A DNA stretch of 64,000 nucleotides, from the NCBI RefSeq assembly GCF_963678635.1, contig NC_087067.1:57140388-57204387 (forward strand), in the 5' to 3' direction. The notes under the pieces were generated by a model that did no database searches, had not been told where the DNA came from, and worked only from the letters and a program-made list of their open reading frames with translations. Below, piece after piece: positions 42,623 through 55,244 of the stretch. This DNA is from Symsagittifera roscoffensis (taxonomy: Eukaryota; Xenacoelomorpha; Acoela; Convolutidae). The translations under genes were made by a program, and so were the position numbers. How positions within the stretch are numbered: position 1 is the first letter of the stretch; the number at the start of each line of letters is the position of its first letter.

Positions 42623-42704
42623 AAAACAGCCAAAGTCTGTGGAAAAGATGAAGAAAGAGAGCACTTTGAACAAAGTTAAGTCCTCCAAGTGCACTGTGCT
42701 ATAG
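42623..42704 (+). CDS. MRAS: M-Ras-like small GTPase, exon 5 (C-terminus, CaaX)
   Basis: Acceptor TTGTTTCAG. Encodes a Lys-rich hypervariable region (KKESTLNKVKSSK) ending CTVL then TAG at 42702-42704. A C-terminal CxxL box predicts prenylation (geranylgeranyl type) and, with the Lys cluster, plasma-membrane attachment. Exon 5 lies 3.4 kb from exon 4, inside duplication copy 1. An identical-looking exon exists at 50290. Confidence 0.93.
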
Positions 42705-45700
42705 TGTCACCGAATGGCGCAAGTGGAGTGGAGTGAAATGGAAGAACAACCACGCCTCTCTAAACTAAACAACTGTTGTTCGAACAAAACTCGTCAAACT
42801 TGTCTTCTTCTATTCTCTCGCTCTATCTTTGGCTCAAGCTTGCCTTCGTAGTGATTCATTGATTCACTACTCCAGAAGTAATTAGAGCTAGAAGTAATTT
42901 AGAAGTAATTTGCCACCAGAGGGTAATCCAATGAAATGTTATCCAAATTTTTGTGTTGTCATTGAAATTATACAAACAAAATGATGCGCCTTTTAATCAC
43001 GTTGTTTCTTAGTTCTTTACTTTTTGTTTCTTTGTTTATTCGATCAAAATGATGCTCGATAAGTTTCAGCCTCCTTCTTGTTTCTTGTTGTCGTTGTTTT
43101 TGTGATCCATTTGAGATAGTTTTTTATTTGATGCTAGATTTAGTTAGAGCCAATTCAGCAGTGCAATTTAAATTACGTTCTGTTTAGATAGCATCATATT
43201 TTACCTCAGATATTACTATTGAAACATGAAACATTTTCAGTGAATAAAAATTGAAGAAACCACTTATCAAATTTAAGGCTACCTCTAGTTGATCAACGGG
43301 TCTCCAAAAAGTAACCAGGTCTGTTTTGTAAAAATAAAGAATTTGATAGTTCTGAAGTTTTAAATAAATCAAGAAGCTACAATACACAACGTGTCCCTGT
43401 GTATTAATGAGTTGTTTTCCGTGTCAGTCGTGAATTCTCGGCTGAAACGATTGTGTAAAAAATTGTTCAAAGTAACCAATTTGTTTCTTAATAATAGCAT
43501 AAAAGTTTTAATTAGATCTTGGAAGTTAGTTCACTTGAACAATCCCTCCTTAACTAGCTAAATGTACCATCACCCCGGTATAAGTCGACTAGCGTGAAAA
43601 AAACCGAATTCTGTTTGGTTGGTTACCCTTGCGATAGTGGCCTATTTTTCATCGGCCTAATGACCTAATTTCGATTCGTTTCAAGGAAACAAAACTTTTG
43701 TTCTCCTCTGGGTTGCACAAAAAGCTAAAAATCCTAATATAAATTCCCGCCATTAATCGAAAAACAATATCCTACCTCACGTTTTTCGTTTTCTATCGTC
43801 ACGACTGCTAGATGCTTATTTTTCTCCCTCCTCTGGCCTTAGTTTTCCATATTGTTGCAAAAACTGGTCAAAAGAACTACATGGGAATCTCCCACAATAC
43901 TTAACCTTTTTCCAATTAAATGACTTTTTCCAATCATTTATTTGATAGCTAGTTACACTACTTAAGCTGCTGATTGACAATATATTCTTGTTATGTACTT
44001 TTTCTACACAAGGATCAAGATTTTTAAAACAGGTTATAATTATATGAAAAACACGAGAACAACTATCTCGTGTTTGGAGAATCTTGCTCTCGTGTTTTTA
44101 CTTTAGCTCAAATACTCTCATGTACTCGATACGAAACACGTGAGCATTGCTGATGTGAAAAAAAAACGAACATTTTTTAAAAGTACTTCTTGGGTTTTTT
44201 TGCAGGCGAGCTTGCAGACGTGGTGGTAAATGGTCAGTTTTCTTTTTTCCAACGCAACTCTCATATATTAGAGCAAGCAAATAATCTATGCTTACAGTAG
44301 CTTAATGCTCAAATGATAAGTAATTAAGACATCTAACTCGTGGTCTGGAGGCCTGGGTGACTTGCTCGTGATACGATATCAGGTTTTAATATCGAATTTG
44401 GTTTAAGCCATTTTTCCCATTTCGCAGCCGTTTTTAAGCTCCCCTACAATTGGTTTCATGCCGTTTTGTTTTCAGAGAGCTGTCATGTTAATTTACTCAT
44501 TGTCCTTGAACTAGTGAAGACACTAATATAGGTTGTGTTATTTTGTTTTTCATTTCAGTCTCAATTTTGATTTTTTCTTTATTTACTTCAAATTTATCAG
44601 CTTAATGATGGGCTTTTCACGCACTCGATTGCGAAAGTGGAAATGGCGCAAAAACACCAGACTACTTTTAAATTTCGAAAGTTAGTTTTAGTTTAAAGTT
44701 TTTCCAGTAGAATAAAAAATTGCCTGTTGATCCAGGATTTCTCAAATTGGGTTGGTTTTATCACGCTGTCGGTTAGCAAGGGCTATCAGTTTATTGGCTT
44801 TTTCAAATTAACATTTCATTTAACAGAATCTATTGGTATCTTGTTTTCTAATGAGTTCAAGTGTCTTGGTGTTTTTAATTCAAATTATTAATTTGGTGCT
44901 GGGTTCGAATCTGACCAGGACAAATTAAACAGGAAAAATTCCGCAAAAAATATTGTCGGCCCGTTATTTGTCTGCTGATGTTTTTTTCGGATTAGTTACC
45001 TCATCTTGCTGTACGCAATTTTTGTAAGAGTTGCTTTTAGTGTTTTGATTTACTTCTGAAAATTGTGATTTTACTAACCTTGACTTCTTATGAATATTTT
45101 TTTTCTTATAAACTTTATTCGGCCCAAAAGATTTCGACTGATCTTTTATCGTCTTTGTGGCTTAGTTTTGGAAGTTTTCATGAGAAACAAAATTTTTATG
45201 CTGCTTTCTGGATCGCACGAAATGCTAAATAGAATACAGTTACTAGTTCAACCTTTTTTAAGATTCAAAATTGTTGATTGGGTTTCTGGAAGTGTTTTCT
45301 GCTAATGGAAAATCCTTTCAGACAGAGTTTTTCTAGTATTGGTTTTGTTTTTGTTGTAGGTGCCTCCTCGAGGGGTAGCGGATAACGTTTTGTCAATTAA
45401 AGCAGTATATAGATTACATACAGCCCAAAGACGAGCAACAAAGAACTTGACAACCCAATCACACTCCAACTACGAAATGGCAAAACACAACCGATATGCT
45501 GCCTATAGTCACTACACTCAAAGAACTTAAAGTACCACTTGGCATCGCAGCAAAGGAAATCCATTGAACCAAAACAATGGTCATCTCGATGTTCAAGTTT
45601 ACGTAGAGATCCAAATCATTAGGCACTTCACCCAAAGTCAAACTTCACGCCACTTCCGAACGAGATTGGAGCACTGTTGTTTTTACACAATAGAACCAAT

Positions 45701-46370
45701 GACCACCACAACCGATCAGAAATCACGATCCGATCTCCCGAAACAATCGTGACAAACAGTCACAACCTAGCAACAAGTCTTATCTACGATTCCAGCTTCC
45801 TGGAGCTTCCTTTAATGATCCTTCTTCCTGAACGGAAAAAAGGAAGATGTTCGCAACTCCAAAAAGAATAACACATTCATCCATCCTCCACCACAGTAGA
45901 AACTTGAAGAACCAAAACTCTGTTAACCCCGGATGGGTGGAACCAGATCTAAACTAGATTTTATTATTGGATAATATTCTGAATGCTTTAAAATTGTAAA
46001 TTCAAACAAACGTTTTCGCATATAAAAGTTTGACATTATTCTGATAGTTTATCCCTATAAAATATTGAATACTAACAAATCATACTCCATCAAACTAACA
46101 ACCCACTTATTTGTAAGTGCTGAAATTACTTGTAATTTCAGCACCAGAGAGATGTTGTATTGATTTTCAAAAAATTGGTACCAATTGAAAAACTGGCTGT
46201 TCTTTTATGTGCCTATATTTTTTGCTAGTCCCTTTTCTTTTTACCTCACGTTCTACGGCTTCGAAAATTTCAGTACGGGGATTTTGTCCTGCTTGTTTTG
46301 AATTTTTTTTTAATTATCTTCTCAAATACTAAAAGCACAAATCTGAACTGTTTAATTGTTATATGTGCAG
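42705..46370. other. Non-coding interval downstream of M-Ras (copy 1)
   Basis: M-Ras 3' UTR and intergenic DNA. No gene recognised on either strand; open frames near 45090-45870 have no coding character that I can support. A notable hairpin-like pair AACACGAGA(A)CAACTATCTCGTGTT lies near 44050. The same content is repeated at 50372-54451. Confidence 0.55.
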
Positions 46371-46464
46371 GACCAAGATGATGCTCCTGCAGGCGGTGCA
46401 GCAGCAAGATCATCTGAAAGATGGTCTAACGCAGATGAGATCTTCAAAGAGTTCGATATTCAAG
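46371..46464 (+). CDS. Exon A1: candidate dynein intermediate chain N-terminal exon
   Basis: Flanked by TATGTGCAG| and TTCAAG|GTAAGG. Read as GAC CAA GAT..., it gives 31 codons (Ala/Gly-rich start, then WSNADEIFKEFDIQ) with one base over. Between the duplicate exons this frame changes only Asp to Glu plus one silent change, while another open frame has two radical changes, supporting the chosen frame. Its phase does not match exon B directly, so an unseen exon must intervene or it belongs to another transcript. Confidence 0.45.
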
Positions 46465-47164
46465 GTAAGGTCTGTAGAAAATACGAGTGACGTGCTCCAG
46501 TTCAATTTCTTTCCAAAGCAAGACCAAAGGCGTACCCAATACTCAAAAAGAGAAGCGGGTTGCGTTGGAAGTAGCAGCAAATGTTCCGACCAAAGTAATG
46601 AAAAGCAAAAGAAATTAAAAGAAAAAGTAAATTTTTGATAGACTTTTTGTACCTTTCTGTGTAGTAGGAGTCTTTTGAAAACCAGTCCTAAAAACTGCTT
46701 ATTATAGCTTAGATAAGTTGAAAACAGCTGTAAAATTAGGCTGGAAACGGTTTCTCTTTTCGTTCACTCTTTGGTAAATAAGTTTAACGAGCAAAAACAT
46801 TCAGACCAATTTTTCTTGACAGAGACTTTGAAATTTGTTTTGGAATCCAAATCACCACAACAATTATCTTAAAATGGAACTTCACTCAATGCTCCGAGAA
46901 TATTCTTTGAGTTATATATTTTTGCGTGGAAAAGAAACAACTTAGGCCTGGTATGTGGTCGTTACAAAAAACCGAGAAGCTCTTACAGTGGTTTCTCTTT
47001 GAAGAATTCCAAATTAACGAAATTATTTCTTACTATATACATGCTTGAAATATGATGCTTCGCGCGATCAGTCATCCCTATCTTTTCAGCTGAAATTCTC
47101 TTACACTTTATTTCACTTGCATGATGTCATTGGACCCAATTATTACAAATTGTATCTTTTCTAG

Positions 47165-47217
47165 TGGCGTTGGCACATCCAGGTCTCTTCGGTCTACAAG
47201 CAAGCTGGAGATGGGTT
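47165..47217 (+). pseudogene. Exon B1: truncated copy of dynein intermediate chain exon
   Basis: Acceptor TTTCTAG then the first 53 bp of the exon found complete at 55245-55459. It is cut at ATGGGTT by the (GTT)n tail of a LINE fragment. Cannot be spliced onward. Confidence 0.85.
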
Positions 47218-47639
47218 GTTGTTGTTGTTGTTGTTGTTGCCTAGGTGCCCGTAGTTTGGCCCTCCTCTTGTCCCTCATTTGTGGCTTCTTCTGTATCGAG
47301 TTGCAGGAAAGCAGCTGCTTCGATCGGGTTTTCCCAGAGTGCGTGGGGGGTGATTGTAGTCGGGTTTGCGCTGCACCTGAATAGGTGACATGTTGTGTGG
47401 GTTTCTCAGTTGCACTGTGGGCATGTTTCTGGGGTTGATTCATCTAGTCTGTGTAGGTAGCTTTGTAGGAATGGGGAGTAACCGCTCCGCAACTGGGCAA
47501 GGGTCCGTCTGGTACCTCTCGGCAGTCGTAATTCATACTTGCTCAGTTTGGGGGCTGGTTCGTCGAGCACTTTGTTGTTGTCCCGGTTGTCTAGGGCGTC
47601 TTTGACCTCATTTGTGTGCACTTTTTTGAGGAGCCCTCG
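47218..47639 (-). mobile_element. 5'-truncated LINE 3' end with (CAA)n tail
   Basis: On the minus strand it encodes the C-terminus of a LINE polyprotein (RLPRGTRRTLAQLRSGYSPF, SYLHRLDE, CPQC), a stop, a short 3' UTR and a (CAA)n tail (GTT repeats at about 47216-47239 on the plus strand). The tail joins exon B1; the truncated 5' end joins the (GT)n at the start of duplication copy 2. Confidence 0.75.
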
Positions 47640-48775
47640 TGTGTGTGTGTGTGTGTGATTGTGTTTGTTTGAGGTGTGGGGGGCTTGATAATTAAAAAAA
47701 AATTCGACATAAAGGGCGTCTGCTAAGGTATTTCCGGCTTTGTTACCGCGTGATAACTTTTGTTCCGATGCTAGTTTCATTTCTTTTGTCTCGGCTCATT
47801 TTTGCATCAAGCCTAGCCTTATCGATATATCTTTTTCGCAGTTTTTGAGTTTTTTTACTATGCCGTCTTGGGGAAATTTGACTGTTTAGACCCAATATAC
47901 TCCTTCTATATTGTCCGTTGAGTCCCTTCCCTAAATACCAGAACCAGCAAGGGGTGAGCTGTGATCCGGTATTTGGCGACAATCCCTTCGGTTGAAAGGT
48001 TGAATTTGGTGGTCTAACGATGTACTACACTGGGTTGCGTCCCCTTTTTCTCAATTGCTCTCGACTGTTCTTTTCCTCGGAAAGAATCGCAAGAAACTGG
48101 ATAGTAATTGAATTCAGAAATAAATATATAAATTGCTGAGTATAAGGGCCGCTAAGTGGCCTGAATACAATTTATTAAGTATCAATGAGTTTAATCTGCG
48201 ATAAGTTCTGTAAAGCTGCCTCTTGCAGTTCACTTTACAAACAATTCTAAACAACTCTTCAACTTTGCTTCACAAAGCCTCACTAAAAATCTCGCGTCGA
48301 GAACTTACTTTAAAATTTTCACGAGTCACTCTCAGGACCCCTCTGAATTCTATAAGTCTCAATCTTGTTCTCTAACTAACTGAGAACCAACTGTTCGCTC
48401 TCACAGCACAATTGTTCTCTAACTAACGAGAACCAACTGCTTTCTCTAGTAATTCCCCGTGTTCTCTCCAGTTCGGTGGTTGTGCCTCAATCGCGTATCG
48501 TTATCTTTATTTAACTTCGGTTCGGTCAGAGGCGTACCGTTCCCTATCCCTACTAACATTCACTTAACTAGCTGCCACTCAACCTGAAGTCTGAATCAAC
48601 CATTAGGTCAGCTTTAATTAAACATTGGGGTGGAACTTAGTTAATCAGGACTTTCTGAGCAAAGATTGGGTTCAACTACAAAATCAGCTCCCAATCGTAT
48701 TTGACAAATAACCCCTTGCATGATTTTATTTTAGGTCTTCCTAACTCTTTCCCTTTCCTATGAATTGGGTAATTC

Positions 48776-49001
48776 TCACACAACCGGGAATTTAACTTCC
48801 ATGATACTTGAAAAATTTCCATTTTTGGTCATTTTAATTTAATTCCCCAAGTCCAAGGGCTGGGTAATTCCCTTCCCCGTGTCCGTTTTGATCCGAAAAA
48901 ACACCACAAGAATTTATTCTAGGGCTAGGGCTGTTCATAAAATCTTCATCCCAAAATTCCCATTCCCCCCATAGATATTTCAATTTTTTCCCCAGGGCTG
49001 T
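48776..49001. other. Segment present only in duplication copy 2 (about 225 bp)
   Basis: At the position CCTATGAATT (copy 1 about 41305) copy 2 has extra text rich in GGGTAATTC and CCAATTCCC-type words. The 5' and 3' boundaries are T-rich. It may be an insertion in copy 2 or a deletion in copy 1; no target duplication was discernible. Confidence 0.6.
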
Positions 49002-50289
49002 ATTTTTTTTACTTGTTTGTCGTTATCGAAAATCCAAGTGGAGTGGGTTCAGCTGACCCCAATGTTTGCTAAATACAGAAAATCATTTTTGCTCAGGTAC
49101 AAAGTTCAAAACTAAAAATTCTCGATTCAGGGGCCTCCCATTACCTCCCCAGGTGGGTAGGTACCCCTTACGGATCCTTACAATGCTAATTTACCGCTTT
49201 TCAGGGGGTTCTTGGGATCAAAAATGCCAAATGACCTCTTGGAGGTCATCCGAGGTCAAACGTCTTATTTTCGATGGGAGATCATTCCCACTAAGTTTCA
49301 TTCATATCGGACCATCCCTTCCCATATTTTCGAAAAATTCCGGTCAATTAACACTTTTTTCTAAGATTGCCATTTTCACTCCATAGGAAGTTCCGGAGAG
49401 GATTGGGTCACCAGGTGTCCCCCTACTGGGCTGGGCCCCCCTTCACATTGGTGCATTAAAATCACAAGTCAATTATCACTATCAGGTGTTAATAGCCTAA
49501 TTCAATTAATAAGTGCTAATAGCTTCCGACGTAGCCGCCGGATTGGGTCCAAACATTAGTACATCATAGGTCTTCCCCCAACCTACCATTCCCCCAAGTT
49601 TCAGCCTCCTAGCATTATCAGGGGTCGATAAATAACGAAAAGTGGGCGGGGTTGGGGGTGGGTGTCTTTTCTCCAGATTTTGCGCGCTTATCCAATTCTT
49701 CGCCCTAGAGGTCAAATTCAACAAGGTGCAGAGTCCGATTACGATTGTGCCGCGTGATAACTTTTGTTTCGATGCTGATTTCATTTCTTTTGTCTCGGCT
49801 TATTTTTGCATCTAACCTAGCCTTAACGATAGATCTATTTCGCAGTTTTTGAGCTTTTGACTAGCTCAGCTTCGCCTCTGTGTTTTATTTTACTGTTTTC
49901 ACTTTTTACTTTTTGGCCGCTTTTTTAGCCAAGTGCAGCATCGCCTCTATGTTTGAAAGTCGATGCATGTAGTTCAGACTCTTGTTTAGGTCGTGATTTT
50001 CTTTTTCAGGAAAGTCTTAAAATGCTGTAACATTTTACTTACAGCACTGCATTAATACAATTAGGAACAGAGCTATTTGTTCACTTTTTGAGCTAAATTT
50101 AAGTTCGTTTGCTAAAAGGCAGGCAAAATTAGCTCTCGTGATAGATGCGAAAAAACGTGATCGATTTAAAGGTTCAAAAGTGGAATTTTTGTCGTTGTTT
50201 CTTTTCCAACTGTCTTAAGTGTGAGCGAATGAATGCGCGGATAATGAAGGAATGTGTGGTGGAAATTGTAATGAGTTGATTTGTTTCAG

Positions 50290-50371
50290 AAAACAGCCAA
50301 AGTCTGTGGAAAAGATGAAGAAAGAGAGCACTTTGAACAAAGTTAAGTCCTCCAAGTGCACTGTGCTATAG
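50290..50371 (+). pseudogene. Duplicate of M-Ras exon 5 (CaaX exon)
   Basis: 82 bp identical in layout to 42623-42704, including the acceptor TTGTTTCAG, the CTVL ending and TAG at 50369-50371. It lacks upstream exons of its own and would only be used as an alternative terminal exon of the M-Ras transcript. Confidence 0.85.
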
Positions 50372-53300
50372 TGTCACCGAATGGCGCAAGTGGAGTGGAG
50401 TGAAATGGAAGAACAACCACGCCTCTCTAAACTAAACAACTGTTGTTCGAACAAAACTCGTCAAACTTGTCTTCTTCTATTCTCTCGCTCTATCTTTGGC
50501 TCAAGCTTGCCTTCGTAGTGATTCATTGATTCACTACTCCAGAAGTAATTAGAGCTAGAAGTAACTTAGAAGTAATTTGCCACCAGAGGGTAATCCAATG
50601 AAATGTTATCCAAATTTTTGTGTTGTCATTGAAATTATACAAACAAAATGATGCGCCTTTTAATCACGTTGTTTCTTAGTTCTTTACTTTTTGTTTCTTT
50701 GTTTATTCGATCAAAATGATGCTCGATAAGTTTCAGCCTCCTTCTTGTTTCTTGTTGTCGTTGTTTTTGTGATCCATTTGAGATAGTTTTTTATTTGATG
50801 CTAGATTTAGTTAGAGCCAATTCAGCAGTGCAATTTAAATTACGTTCTGTTTAGATAGCATCATATTTTACCTCAGATATTACTATTGAAACATGAAACA
50901 TTTTCAGTGAATAAAAATTGAAGAAACCACTTATCAAATTTAAGGCTACCTCTAGTTGATCAACGGGTCTCCAAAAAGTAACCAGGTCTGTTTTGTAAAA
51001 ATAAAGAATTTGATAGTTCTGAAGTTTTAAATAAATCAAGAAGCTACAATACACAACGTGTCCCTGTGTATTAATGAGTTGTTTTCCGTGTCAGTCGTGA
51101 ATTCTCGGCTGAAACGATTGTGTAAAAAATTGTTCAAAGTAACCAATTTGTTTCTTAATAATAGCATAAAAGTTTTAATTAGATCTTGGAAGTTAGTTCA
51201 CTTGAACAATCCCTCCTTAACTAGCTAAATGTACCATCACCCCGGTATAAGTCGACTAGCGTGAAAAAAACCGAATTCTGTTTGGTTGGTTACCCTTGCG
51301 ATAGTGGCCTATTTTTCATCGGCCTAATGACCTAATTTTGATTCGTTTCAAGGAAACAAAACTTTTGTTCTCCTCTGGGTTGCACAAAAAGCTAAAAATC
51401 CTAATATAAATTCTAAGTAACTTTTCATGACATCAATGTTTTTTTTCTTTTCCTTTTCGACTTAATTTTGGATAGATCTAGTTTTTTCGACATTTTCGAA
51501 TTGTTTTCGATGTTTTTCTGACTTAGCGGATTTTTTGTGCTGTATCGCATATGGTGCGAAGCTCAGCTTTGCCTCTGTCTTAAATAATGCTCCGAACCAA
51601 GTGAACGATCTTCTACGGAAATTCAGATAAGGGGAAAATGTTCACTTGCTACGAGATTATTATTATTATATTCTTTTTTTTCTGGGTCCGAAGATCCGAC
51701 ATTTGTAAGGGAACTATAGAGGAAGCGTTTAAACCTAGGGAATCAACTAAAATCGTCCTTATAGACTTCTGGGGTACCGTAAGTTTTGCATGCATTTTTC
51801 AGGGATCGTCAGTTGCATCGTTCCCGCCATTAATCGAAAAACAATATCCTACCTCACGTTTTTCGTTTTCTATCGTCACGACTGCTAGATGCTTATTTTT
51901 CTCCCTCCTCTGGCCTTAGTTTTCCATATTGTTGCAAAAACTGGTCAAAAGAACTACATGGGAATCTCCCACAATACTTAACCTTTTTCCAATTAAATGA
52001 CTTTTTCCAATCATTTATTTGATAGCTAGTTACACTACTTAAGCTGCTGATTGACAATATATTCTTGTTATGTACTTTTTCTACACAAGGATCAAGATTT
52101 TTAAAACAGGTTATAATTATATGAAAAACACGAGAACAACTATCTCGTGTTTGGAGAATCTTGCTCTCGTGTTTTTACTTTAGCTCAAATACTCTCATGT
52201 ACTCGATACGAAACACGTGAGCATTGCTGATGTGAAAAAACGTGAACATTTTTAAAAAGTACTTCTTGGGTTTTTTGCGGGCGAGCTTGCAGACGTGGTG
52301 GTAAATGGTCAGTTTTCTTTTTTCCAACGCAACTCTCATATATTAGAGCAAGCAAATAATCTATGCTTACAGTAGCTTAATGCTCAAATGATAAGTAATT
52401 AAGACATCTAACTCGTGGTCTGGAGGCCTGGGTGACTTGCTCGTGATACGATATCAGGTTTTAATATCGAATTTGGTTCAAGCCATTTTTCCCATTTCGC
52501 AGCCGTTTTTAAGCTCCCCTACTATTGGTTTCATGCCGTTTTGTTTTCAGAGAGCTGTCATGTTAATTTACTCATTGTCCTTGAACTAGTGAAGACACTA
52601 ATATAGGTTGTGTTATTTTGTTTTTCATTTCAGTCTCAATTTTGATTTTTTCTTTATTTACTTCAAATTTATCAGCTTAATGATGGGCTTTTCACGCACT
52701 CGATTGCGAAAGTGGAAATGGCGCAAAAACACCAGACTAGTTTTAAATTTCGAAAGTTAGTTTTAGTTTAAAGTTTTTCCAGTAGAATAAAAAATTGCCT
52801 GTTGATCCAGGATTTCTCAAATTGGGTTGGTTTTATCACGCTGTCGGTTGGCAGGGGCTATCAAATCAGTGTATTGGCTTTTTTCACATTAACATTTGAT
52901 TTAACAGAATCTATTGGTATCTTGTTTTCTAATGAATTCAAGTGTCTTGGTGTTTTTAATTCAAATTATTAATTTGGTGCTGGGTTCGAATCTGACCAGG
53001 ACAAATTAAACAGGAAAAATTCCGCAAAAAATATTGTCGGCTCATTATTTGTCTGCTGATGTTTTTTTCGGATTAGTTACCTCATCTTGCTGTACGCAAT
53101 TTTTGTTAGAGTTGCTTTTAGTGTTTTGATTTACTTCTGAAAATTGTGATTTTACTAACCTTGACTTCTTATGAATATTTTTTTTCTTATAAATTTTATT
53201 CGGTCCAAAAGATTTCGGCTGATCTTTTATCGTCTTTGTGGCTTAGTTTTTGAAGTTTTCATGAGAAACAAAATTTTTATGCTGCTTTCTGGATCGCACG

Positions 53301-54451
53301 AAATGCTAAATAGAATACAGTTACTAGTTCAACCTTTTTCAAGATTCAAAATTGTTGATTGGGTTTCTGGAAGTGTTTTCTGCTATTGGAAAATCCTTTC
53401 AGACAGAGTCTTTCTAGTATTGATTTTGTTTTTGTTGTAGGTGCCTCCTCGAGGGGTAGCGGATAACGTTTCGTCAATTAAAGCAGTATATAGATTACAT
53501 ACAGCCCAAAGACGAGCAGCAAAGAACTTGACAACCCAATCACACTCCAACTACGGAATCGCAAAACACAACCGATATGCTGCCTATAGTCACTACACTC
53601 AAAGAACTTAAAGTACCACTTGGCATCGCAGCAAAGGAAATCCATTGAACCAGAACAATGGTCATCTCGATGTTCAAGTTTACGTAGAGATCCAAATCAT
53701 TAGGCACTTCACCCAAAGTCAAACTTCACGCCACTTCCGAACGAGATTGGAGCACCGTTGTTTTTACACAATAGAACCAATGACCACCACAACCGATCAG
53801 AAATCACGATCCGATCTCCTGAAACAATCGTGACAAACAGTCACAACCTAGCAACAAGTCTTATCTACGATTCCAGCTTCCTGGAGCTTCCTATAATGAT
53901 CCTTCTTTCTGAACGGAAAAAGGAAGATGTTCGCAACTCCAAAAAGAATAACACATTCATCCATCCTCCACCACAGTAGAAATTTGAAGAACCAAAACTC
54001 TGTTAACCCCGGATGGGTGGAACCAGATCTAAACTAGATTTTATTATTGGATAATATTCTGAATGCTATAAAATTGTAAATTCAAACAAACGTTTTCGCA
54101 TATAAAAGTTTGACATTATTCTGATAGTTTATCCCTATAAAATATTGAATACTAACAAATCATACTCCATCAAACTAACAACCCACTTATTTGTAAGTGC
54201 TGAAATTACTTGTAATTTCAGCACCAGAGAGATGTTGTATTGATTTTCAAAAAATTGGTACCAATTGAAAAACTGGCTGTTCTTTTATGTGCCTATATTT
54301 TTCGCTAGTCCCTTTTCTTTTTACCTCACGTTCTACGGCTTCGAAAATTTCAGTACGGGGATTTTTGTCCTGCTTGTTTTGAATTTTTTTAAAATTATCT
54401 TCTCAAATACTAAAGGCACAAATCTGAACTGTTTAATTGTTATATGTGCAG
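50372..54451. other. Non-coding interval, duplication copy 2
   Basis: Counterpart of 42705-46370 plus a copy-specific stretch (51412-51826). The missing first coding exon(s) of the dynein intermediate chain might lie here, but none could be recognised. Confidence 0.5.
51412..51826. other. Segment present only in duplication copy 2 (about 415 bp)
   Basis: Between CTAATATAAATTC and CCCGCCATTAATCG, which are adjacent in copy 1 (about 43755). It is T-rich on the left with an ATT microrepeat near 51657. No coding content or clear target duplication was seen. Confidence 0.65.
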
Positions 54452-54545
54452 GACCAAGAGGATGCTCCTGCAGGCGGTGCAGCAGCAAGATCTTCTGAAA
54501 GATGGTCTAACGCAGATGAGATCTTCAAAGAGTTCGATATTCAAG
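54452..54545 (+). CDS. Exon A2: candidate dynein intermediate chain N-terminal exon
   Basis: Second copy of exon A with intact acceptor and donor (TTCAAG|GTAAGG), 31 codons plus one base. It lies 0.7 kb upstream of the functional exon B2, on the same strand. The segment ADEIFKEFDI could correspond to the DEMLxSLG-type helix that precedes the conserved region in other dynein intermediate chains, but this is weak and the splice phase to exon B2 does not fit. Confidence 0.45.
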
Positions 54546-55244
54546 GTAAGGTCTGTAGAAAATACGAGTGACGTGCTCCAGTTCAATTTCTTTCCAAAGC
54601 AAGACCAAAGGCGTACCCAATACTCAAAAAGAGAAGCGGGTTGCGTTGGAAGTAGCAGCAAATGTTCCGACCAAAGTAATGAAAAGCAAAAGAAATTAAA
54701 AGAAAAAGTAAATTTTTGATAGACTTTTTGTACCTTTCTGTGTAGTAGGAGTCTTTTGAAAACCAGTCCTAAAAACTGCTTATTATAGCTTATATAAGTT
54801 GAAAACAGCTGTAAAATTAGGCTAGAAACGGTTTCTCTTTTCGTTCACTCTTTGGTAAATAAGTTCAACGAGCAAAAACATTCAGACCAATTTTTCTTGA
54901 CAGAGACCTTGAATTTTGTTTTGGAATCCAAATCACGACAACAATTATCTTAAAATGGAACTTCACTCAATGCTCCGAGAATATTCTTTGAGTTATATAT
55001 TTTTGCGTGGAAAAGAAACAACTTAGGCCTGGTATGTGGTCGTTACAAAAAACCGAGAAGCTCTTACAGTGGTTTCTCTTTGAAGAATTCCAAATTAACG
55101 AAATTATTTCTTACTATATACATGCTTGAAATATGATGCTTCGCGCGATCAGTCATCCCTATCTTTACATCTGAAATTCTCTTACACTTTTTTCCCTTGC
55201 ATGATGTCATTGGACCCAATTAATACAAATTGTATCTTTTCTAG

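Larger units (their letters stand above)
40183..47217. repeat. Large tandem duplication, copy 1
   Basis: Begins at a (GT)n run before GATTGTGTTTGTTTGAGG and ends inside a dynein intermediate chain exon at ATGGGTT. Near-identical to 47640-55297 apart from two segments present only in copy 2 (about 48776-49001 and about 51412-51826). It contains M-Ras exon 5, exon A1 and truncated exon B1. Confidence 0.95.

Noticed and set aside
45459-45871. Overlapping short ORFs in the M-Ras/dynein intergenic DNA
   Set aside because: Frames on both strands are similarly open and change equally between copies; no coding bias evident.
47108-47443. Minus-strand ORF with Gln run across the duplication junction
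   Set aside because: The Gln run is the LINE (CAA)n tail read together with antisense exon B1; it is a junction artefact.
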